From Acidobacteriota bacterium (GTDB lineage: Bacteria; Acidobacteriota; Vicinamibacteria; Vicinamibacterales; SCN-69-37), in NCBI GenBank assembly GCA_024653875.1, contig JANLHE010000094.1:1-10385 (forward strand): a stretch of 10,385 nt of DNA, in the 5' to 3' direction. Each line of letters starts with the position of its first letter. Position 1 is the first letter of the stretch. Positions 1-5,096 of this stretch are shown here, piece by piece. The notes below the pieces were generated by a model. That model was not told the origin of the DNA. It saw only the letters and a list, made by a program, of their open reading frames with translations, and did not search any database. The position numbers and the translations under genes are program-made.

Positions 1-2763
1 TTTCAGGGCGTCAACGAGGGCTATGTCCTCGAGCTGTACGACAAGTGGCGCCAGGATCCCCTGTCGGTGGACCAGGCAGCGCGCGACCTGTTCGCGCGCT
101 GGACCCCCGGACCTCAGGACCCCAGGACCCCCGGACCCCAGGACTCCAGGACCTCCGGACCCCAGGACCCCGGGAAGATCGTCGGCGCCATCAATCTGGC
201 CCAGTCGATTCGGCGGTACGGACACCTGGCGGCCCAGATCGACCCACTCGGCGGCCGGCCCATGGGTGATCCCGCCCTGCTGCCGGAGACGCACGGCGTG
301 ACCGAGTCGGACCTGCGCGCGATGCCGGCGTCCCTGATGCGCGGCCACATCGCCCACGGAGCCGGGTCGATGTGGGATGTCGTGGAGCGCCTGCGCCAGA
401 TCTACTGCTCGACGACCGGCTACGACATCGCGCACATCTTCGTGCCCGACGAACGGCGCTGGCTGCGGGAGGCGGTGGAGACGGGCCGGTATCACGCGCC
501 CGCGGATCCCATTGATTCGATGGCGTTGCTGGAACGGCTGACCGACGTCGAAGCGTTTGAACGATTCCTGCACCGGACGTTCCCGGGCAAGACACGGTTT
601 TCCATCGAGGGCCTCGACGCGCTGGTGCCCGTGCTGGACGAGGTCATCGGCGAGGCGGCAGAGGCCGGGCTGCGCCAGGCGTTCATCGCGATGGCCCACC
701 GCGGCCGCCTGAACGTGATGGCGCACGTGCTGGGCAAGTCGTACGAACACATCCTGGCGGAGTTCAAGGATCCGGTGCGCAGCGCCCTGGAGAACGAAGG
801 GGTGCAGTGGGCGGGTGACGTCAAGTACCACCTGGGCGCATCGCGGGCCGTGTCCGGCGGGGAAGAGGTGGACCTGATTGTCTCGATGCCGCCGAACCCG
901 AGCCACCTCGAGGCGATCGATCCGGTGCTGGTCGGCATGGCGCGCGCGGCGGGCACGGATGCCAGCCGTCCCGGCGCGCCGGTGTTTGATCCCGACGCGG
1001 TCTTGCCGATTCTGATTCACGGCGACGCGGCGTTCCCCGGCCAGGGCGTGGTGGCCGAGACGCTGAACCTGCACCGGCTCGAGGGGTACACGACCGGCGG
1101 CACGATTCACATCATCGCCAACAACCAAATCGGGTTCACGACGACCCCGGAGGATTCGTACAGCACCCTGTATGCCAGCGGCCTGGCGCGCGGATTCAAG
1201 ATCCCGATCTTCCATGTGAATGCCGACGACCCGGAAGCGTGCGTCGCGGTCGCGCGGCTGGCGTTTGCCTACCGAGAACAGTTCAAACGGGACGTCCTGA
1301 TCGACCTCGTCGGGTACCGCCGCTACGGGCACAACGAAGGCGACGAGCCGGCGTTCACCCAGCCGGTGATGTATCAGACGATCGCCGCCCAGCCCACCGT
1401 GCGGGAGCAGTGGGCGCGCCTCCTTGAAGGCCGGGGTGTCATCACGGCCGGCCAGGCGCAGGCCTTGCTGCAGGCGAAGCTGGATGGTCTGCAGGAGGCG
1501 CTGGATGGCCTTGATCCCGAGCGCCACCTGGTGGAGCCCACGCCGGAGATTGCCGCGCCGGGCACCGCCGATCAGGTGATAACCGCCGTGGCCATCGACC
1601 ACCTGCGTCAGCTCAATGACGAATTGCTGCGGGTGCCGGCGGGGTTCACGGTGCATCGCAAACTGGAGCGTGCCCGCGAGCGGCGGCGGCATCTGTTCGA
1701 CGCACCCGATGACCGGACCGTGGACTGGGCGACGGCCGAGGAACTGGCGTTTGCCGCCGCGCTCGAAGAAGGCACGCCCATCCGGCTGACGGGTGAAGAC
1801 GTCGGCCGCGGCACCTTCAGCCATCGTCACGCCGTCCTGCACGACGCGACGACCGGCGCGCCGTTCGTGCCGTTGCAGCATGTTCCGTCGGCCCGCGCCG
1901 CCTTTGAAATTCACAACAGCCCGCTCAGTGAGAACGCGGCGGTCGGGTTCGAGTACGGCTACAACGTCCAGGCGCCGGAGCGGCTGGTGATCTGGGAAGC
2001 GCAGTATGGCGACTTCATCAACGGGGCCCAGGTGGTGCTTGATGAGTTCGTGCTGTCGGCGCGCGCCAAATGGGGACAGGAGCCGTCGCTGGTGTTCCTC
2101 CTGCCGCACGCGCACGAGGGCCAGGGGCCCGATCACGCCAGCGCCAGGCCCGAACGGTTCCTCCAGTTGGCGGCCGATACCAACATGCGCGTGGTGAATT
2201 GCACCACCGCCGCGCAGTACTTCCACGTGCTGCGGCGTCAGGCCGCGGTGCTGGTCTCCGATCCGTTGCCGTTGATCATCCTGACGCCCAAGAGCTTGCT
2301 CCGGCACCCGTTTGTGGCGTCCTCGCCGCTGGAGTTGGCGACCGGGCGATGGCAGGCGGTGATCGACGATCCCGCGGTGGCGGACCCGAAGGCGGTGACG
2401 CGCCTGATCTTGTGCAGCGGCAAGATCGCGGTGGACCTGTTGACGCATGCCAACAGGGCGGCGGCGGCGCAGGTAGCCATCTGTCGCGTGGAGCAGTTGT
2501 ATCCGTTCCCGGCGGCCGCACTGGAGGACGTCCTGCGACGATACCCTCGGGTGGCCGAGACTGTCTGGTTACAGGAAGAGCCGGAAAATATGGGCGCCTG
2601 GGACTTTGTCCGCCCGTTGCTGCAGGATCTGGCCGGCGCCGCCAGCCTGTCGGTGATCGCGCGACCGCGCAGTTCCAGTCCGGCTGAAGGGTCGGCCGCG
2701 CGGCATGCGCGCAACCAGGAAGAGTTGATCGCCCGGGCCTGGGCGACAGGGAGTACACGCTGA
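1..2763 (+). CDS. sucA: 2-oxoglutarate dehydrogenase E1 component (5'-partial)
   Basis: This is the thiamine-diphosphate E1 subunit of the 2-oxoglutarate dehydrogenase complex. It decarboxylates 2-oxoglutarate and passes the succinyl group to the lipoyl arm of E2 in the cytoplasm. The frame is open from base 1, and residues 4-33 (window numbering) already match the family's N-terminal E2-contact segment (VNEGYVLELYDKW, then DPLSVD), so the true start lies a little upstream; the GTG at 67 is internal. Visible landmarks are MAHRGRLN (231-238), HGDAAFPGQG (340-349, cofactor region), GHNEGDEP (443-450), GEDVGRGTF (598-606) and EGQGPDHASAR (706-716). The 920 residues present are close to the E. 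coli length of about 930. Residues 34-58 are encoded by an octamer repeat and form the linker before the catalytic region. The stop overlaps the sucB start by one base (TGATG). Confidence 0.97.
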   Translation, partial: FQGVNEGYVLELYDKWRQDPLSVDQAARDLFARWTPGPQDPRTPGPQDSRTSGPQDPGKIVGAINLAQSIRRYGHLAAQIDPLGGRPMGDPALLPETHGVTESDLRAMPASLMRGHIAHGAGSMWDVVERLRQIYCSTTGYDIAHIFVPDERRWLREAVETGRYHAPADPIDSMALLERLTDVEAFERFLHRTFPGKTRFSIEGLDALVPVLDEVIGEAAEAGLRQAFIAMAHRGRLNVMAHVLGKSYEHILAEFKDPVRSALENEGVQWAGDVKYHLGASRAVSGGEEVDLIVSMPPNPSHLEAIDPVLVGMARAAGTDASRPGAPVFDPDAVLPILIHGDAAFPGQGVVAETLNLHRLEGYTTGGTIHIIANNQIGFTTTPEDSYSTLYASGLARGFKIPIFHVNADDPEACVAVARLAFAYREQFKRDVLIDLVGYRRYGHNEGDEPAFTQPVMYQTIAAQPTVREQWARLLEGRGVITAGQAQALLQAKLDGLQEALDGLDPERHLVEPTPEIAAPGTADQVITAVAIDHLRQLNDELLRVPAGFTVHRKLERARERRRHLFDAPDDRTVDWATAEELAFAAALEEGTPIRLTGEDVGRGTFSHRHAVLHDATTGAPFVPLQHVPSARAAFEIHNSPLSENAAVGFEYGYNVQAPERLVIWEAQYGDFINGAQVVLDEFVLSARAKWGQEPSLVFLLPHAHEGQGPDHASARPERFLQLAADTNMRVVNCTTAAQYFHVLRRQAAVLVSDPLPLIILTPKSLLRHPFVASSPLELATGRWQAVIDDPAVADPKAVTRLILCSGKIAVDLLTHANRAAAAQVAICRVEQLYPFPAAALEDVLRRYPRVAETVWLQEEPENMGAWDFVRPLLQDLAGAASLSVIARPRSSSPAEGSAARHARNQEELIARAWATGSTR
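101..172 (+). repeat. 8-bp tandem repeat (9 units) inside sucA
   Basis: Nine consecutive octamers begin with GGAC: GGACCCCC, GGACCTCA, GGACCCCA, GGACCCCC, GGACCCCA, GGACTCCA, GGACCTCC, GGACCCCA, GGACCCCG. The total of 72 bp keeps the reading frame. Because 8 is not a multiple of 3, the protein repeats every three units (24 bp) as three 8-residue blocks: TPGPQDPR, TPGPQDSR, TSGPQDPG. The array lies exactly between the N-terminal segment (ending DLFARW) and the conserved part that resumes at KIVGAINLAQ. By comparison with E. coli SucA from memory, it replaces the whole variable linker of roughly 40 residues. Unit differences are mostly single C/T or C/A changes at the sixth and eighth bases. 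Confidence 0.95.
2748..2753 (+). promoter_or_regulatory. Shine-Dalgarno site for sucB
   Basis: AGGGAG lies within the last codons of sucA, nine bases before the sucB ATG at 2763. With the TGATG overlap it suggests independent ribosome loading plus translational coupling of the E1 and E2 subunits. It is one of the few convincing Shine-Dalgarno sequences in the window. Confidence 0.6.
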
Positions 2764-3890
2764 TGCCAGTCAAGATCATGGTGCCCGAGATGGGCGAGTC
2801 GGTGGTGGACGCGCGCGTGCGGCGCTGGCTGAAGCAGGCCGGCGATGCCGTGACCGTTGGCGAGCCGCTGGTGGAACTCGAGACCGACAAGGTTGACGTG
2901 GAAGTCAGCGCGTCAACGTCCGGCGTCCTCGCGACCATCGCGCACGCCGAAGGCGCCGACGTCAGGATTGGGGACACGCTGGGCACTATCGATGAGGTCC
3001 TGGGGTCCGGAGGTCCTGAGGTCCTGGGGTCCAAGGGTCCCGCGGTCTTTGCCACACCATCCGCGCGGCGGGAAGCGCGCGAGCGCCAGGTGCCGCTCGC
3101 GGCGGTGAAGGCCGACGGCCCGCGTGTCACCAAAGCAGACGTCGTCAGAAGCACGGGGTCCACAGGTGCCACGGGCTCCACGGGTTCCGCCAGATCCGAA
3201 ACCCGCGAGCGAATGTCCAAGAGGCGCGCGACGATCGCGCGGCGCCTGGTGGAAGTGCAGGCCACCGCGGCCATGCTGACCACCTTCAACGAAGTGGACA
3301 TGTCTGCCGTGATCGCCCTCCGAGAACGCCAGAAGGAGGCATTCAAGGACAGGCATGGCGTGCCGCTGGGGTTTTCGTCGTTTTTCGTCAAGGCGTCGAT
3401 CGCCGCGCTGCGTGAATTCCCGCGCCTCAACGCGGAGATTCAGGGCGACGACATGGTGCTGAAGCACTATTACGACATCGGCATCGCGGTGGGCGCGGCC
3501 GAAGGCCTGGTGGTGCCGGTCCTGCGTGACGCGGACGGCCTCTCGTTTCCCGCCATTGAACTGGCCATCCGGGAATTCGCGACGAAGGCCAAGGACAACA
3601 GCTTGTCGCTGGACGACCTGCGCGGCGGCACCTTCACGATCACCAACGGCGGCGTGTTCGGGTCGTTGATGAGCACGCCGATTCTCAACCCGCCGCAAGC
3701 CGGGATTCTCGGCCTTCACGCAATCAAGGAACGGCCGGTGGGCGTCAACGGCCAAGTGGTGCTGCGGCCGATGATGTACACCGCGCTGACGTACGACCAC
3801 CGCATCGTGGACGGCGCCGAGGCCGTGCGATTCCTGGTGCGCGTGAAGGAACTGATCGAAGATCCCGGCGTGTTGCTGATTGAAACGTAG
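2763..3890 (+). CDS. sucB: Dihydrolipoamide succinyltransferase, E2 of 2-oxoglutarate dehydrogenase
   Basis: This E2 core subunit carries the succinyl group on a lipoyl arm and transfers it to CoA. Domains in its 375 residues: one lipoyl domain at about 2-77, with lipoyl-lysine K43 in ELETDKVDVEV; linker 1 at 78-96; a peripheral subunit-binding domain at about 97-128 (ATPSARREARERQ to VTKADVV); linker 2 at 129-147; and the acyltransferase domain from about 150 to the end, with the HxxxDG active site at H346 and D350 (YDHRIVDG). Position directly after sucA supports the 2-oxoglutarate rather than pyruvate or branched-chain complex. Both linkers are encoded by tandem repeats, the first by the inverted octamer also found in sucA. 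The subunit-binding domain lacks the usual GTGxGGR-like loop, reading KADGPRVT. The protein is slightly shorter than the roughly 400 residues of E. coli SucB. The E3 gene is not in the window. Confidence 0.96.
   Translation: MPVKIMVPEMGESVVDARVRRWLKQAGDAVTVGEPLVELETDKVDVEVSASTSGVLATIAHAEGADVRIGDTLGTIDEVLGSGGPEVLGSKGPAVFATPSARREARERQVPLAAVKADGPRVTKADVVRSTGSTGATGSTGSARSETRERMSKRRATIARRLVEVQATAAMLTTFNEVDMSAVIALRERQKEAFKDRHGVPLGFSSFFVKASIAALREFPRLNAEIQGDDMVLKHYYDIGIAVGAAEGLVVPVLRDADGLSFPAIELAIREFATKAKDNSLSLDDLRGGTFTITNGGVFGSLMSTPILNPPQAGILGLHAIKERPVGVNGQVVLRPMMYTALTYDHRIVDGAEAVRFLVRVKELIEDPGVLLIET
2994..3041 (+). repeat. 8-bp tandem repeat (6 units), inverted relative to the sucA copy
   Basis: Six octamers are seen: GAGGTCCT, GGGGTCCG, GAGGTCCT, GAGGTCCT, GGGGTCCA, AGGGTCCC, followed by a decayed seventh unit, GCGGTCTT (3042-3049). 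They are the reverse complement of the sucA unit. Bases 2996-3018 match sucA 147-169 perfectly (23 bp) in inverse orientation. The 48 bp encode two 8-residue blocks, EVLGSGGP and EVLGSKGP, forming the linker between the lipoyl and subunit-binding domains of SucB. A TGA at 3017-3019 is out of frame here but would be read if one upstream unit were lost. Confidence 0.92.
3153..3188 (+). repeat. 9-bp tandem repeat encoding Thr-Gly-Ser triplets
   Basis: Four 9-bp units (ACGGGGTCC, ACAGGTGCC, ACGGGCTCC, ACGGGTTCC) encode TGS-TGA-TGS-TGS at SucB residues 131-142. This is the second interdomain linker, between the subunit-binding and acyltransferase domains. The triplet pattern is collagen-like only in having Gly every third residue; there is no proline, so a triple helix is not implied. 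The first unit contains GGGGTCC, the core of the octamer family, but the period differs, so a shared origin is uncertain. Confidence 0.85.
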
Positions 3891-3909
3891 CGCGACGCAC
3901 GCTCCACGG

Positions 3910-3915
3910 TAGAAT
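3910..3915 (+). promoter_or_regulatory. -10 box of a probable leaderless promoter
   Basis: TAGAAT is a near-consensus -10 element and stands out in the 32-bp gap after sucB. It ends seven bases before the GTG at 3923, so transcription would begin at or next to the start codon and the mRNA would have little or no leader. No Shine-Dalgarno sequence precedes that GTG, which fits. A TTGAAA lies at 3880-3885 but is 24 bases away, too far for a standard -35 element. Confidence 0.5.
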
Positions 3916-3922
3916 CACGCTC

Positions 3923-4684
3923 GTGCATCGTCAGGTCCTGGTTGCCGCGGTGGTCGCCGTCGGGTTCATCCTTGGCGTCTACGCCTATTTCACGCAGGAC
4001 CCCGCGCCTGCGCCCGTGCCGGTGGAGCGCGCCGCGCCGCCGCGCGACGCACCGGCTCCCGTCGCCGAGTCACCCGATCTGGTGCCGTCGACCATCGCGC
4101 CAGCGCGACCGGCCGCACGCACTCCCGCCAAGGCCGCGCCGGCCGTGACCGCGCCCCCCGAGCCCCCGGCGCCCACGACCGCGACCCTGCACATCACGAG
4201 CGATGTTCCTGGGGCACAGGTGTTCATCGACCGAAAGTTCATCGGCGTCGCCCCGGTCACCGCCGGGGACGTGGCGCCCGGCAGCCGGCAGATCAATGTT
4301 TTCGCTCCCGGATACGAGGGCGTGGCGGAGACGCTGGACGTATCACCGGGCTCCCGCGACGTGATGATCTCGCTGAAGACCATCCGGCTCGACCAGTCCG
4401 TGGCCGCGATCCACAAACATCGCATCGGATCCTGCACCGGCCGCCTCATCGCGACACCGGACGGCCTGCGCTACGAGACCGGCAACAAGGACGACGGGTT
4501 CGTGGTGCCGCTGACCGGGTTGGAGACGTTCTCGGTGGACTATGCGGCCAAGGCGCTCAAGGTGAAGGTGAAAGGGGGGCGCACCTATGACTTCACCGAT
4601 CAGGGCGGCAAGGCCGAGCCCCTGTATTTCTTCCATCAGGCCGTCGACAAGGTACGTCAGCGCCTCGCCGGGGGAGGCCTGTGA
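3923..4684 (+). CDS. Membrane-anchored PEGA-domain protein with C-terminal PH-like domain
   Basis: The protein has 253 residues. Residues 5-23 form a single hydrophobic segment (uncleaved anchor or signal anchor). Residues 25-85 are a Pro/Ala-rich spacer. Residues 86-154 are a PEGA domain: TATLHITSDVPGAQVFIDRK, then a conserved P-V-T after IGVA and a FAPGYE turn. Residues 162-248 look like a bacterial PH/GRAM-like beta domain (HRIGSCTGRL, then TPDGLRYET, FVVPLTGLETFSVDY, KVKGGRTYDF). The spacer and PEGA domain suggest an extracytoplasmic, surface- or wall-associated role; no catalytic residues are visible and the function is unknown. GTG is chosen as start because the membrane segment follows at once and a -10 box abuts it. 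Its TGA overlaps the next start by four bases (GTGA), so the two are probably co-translated. Confidence 0.85.
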   Translation: MHRQVLVAAVVAVGFILGVYAYFTQDPAPAPVPVERAAPPRDAPAPVAESPDLVPSTIAPARPAARTPAKAAPAVTAPPEPPAPTTATLHITSDVPGAQVFIDRKFIGVAPVTAGDVAPGSRQINVFAPGYEGVAETLDVSPGSRDVMISLKTIRLDQSVAAIHKHRIGSCTGRLIATPDGLRYETGNKDDGFVVPLTGLETFSVDYAAKALKVKVKGGRTYDFTDQGGKAEPLYFFHQAVDKVRQRLAGGGL

Positions 4685-5091
4685 ACGCGCCCTGGATGGT
4701 GGTCGCCTTGCTCGCGGCTTCAACCGCCTGCGCGCCGTCCGTCTCCGATCATGACAACCGCATCTTCGCGGCGCCCGCGGCGGTGAAACTGTCGGCCAGG
4801 GATCTGTCCGCGGCCTACACAGCCGACCGCGCTGGAGCGGACGACCGGTATCGAGGCCGGGTCATCGAGATCAGTGGCGTGGTGAAGAATCTCCAGCCGG
4901 GGGCCACTGTGCTGACGCTGGCCGCGGGCGACGAGGGGCAGATCGTTGAGGCCTCGCTGCACGCGGACGCGGCGGCAGCCGTGCTCAGGGCCCTGACCGA
5001 CGGTCAGCGCGCCACCCTAAAATGCTTCTGTGAGGGATTTGACCGGCGCGTGCGCCTCAAGAGTTGCGTCGCGCCAGACCAGGCCCGTTGA
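4681..5091 (+). CDS. Small exported OB-fold (tRNA_anti-like) protein, possible lipoprotein
   Basis: The protein has 136 residues. The N-terminus (VVALLAASTAC) is a short hydrophobic signal ending at C17. STAC is a poor lipobox because the -3 residue is not Leu, so lipidation is possible but not certain. Residues about 38-130 resemble the tRNA_anti-like OB-fold family (PF12869): LSARDLSAAYTADRAGADDRYRGR, VIEISGVVKNL, a TLAAGDEG strand, LTDGQRATLKCFCEG and a closing VRLKSC. In that family such proteins are mostly uncharacterised envelope proteins, and the name does not imply tRNA binding. GTG at 4681 overlaps the preceding stop; GGAGG at 4673-4677 is only three bases away, so ATG at 4696 is an alternative start. 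It lies between the PEGA gene and the topoisomerase gene, with a five-base gap to the latter. Confidence 0.75.
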   Translation: MNAPWMVVALLAASTACAPSVSDHDNRIFAAPAAVKLSARDLSAAYTADRAGADDRYRGRVIEISGVVKNLQPGATVLTLAAGDEGQIVEASLHADAAAAVLRALTDGQRATLKCFCEGFDRRVRLKSCVAPDQAR

Positions 5092-5096
5092 TATTC

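Noticed and set aside
114..350. Minus-strand open frame ending in the repeat (SWGPEVLESWGPGVLGS)
   Set aside because: It exists because the octamer is stop-free on both strands and it is antisense to conserved sucA codons; no homology or start signal supports it.
67..2763. GTG at 67 as the start of sucA
   Set aside because: The frame is open and homologous to SucA back to base 1, and this GTG falls inside the conserved SVD segment.
3880..3885. TTGAAA as a -35 element for the PEGA gene promoter
   Set aside because: It is 24 bases from the -10 box, outside the usual 16-18 range, and lies within the last sucB codons (Ile-Glu-Thr).
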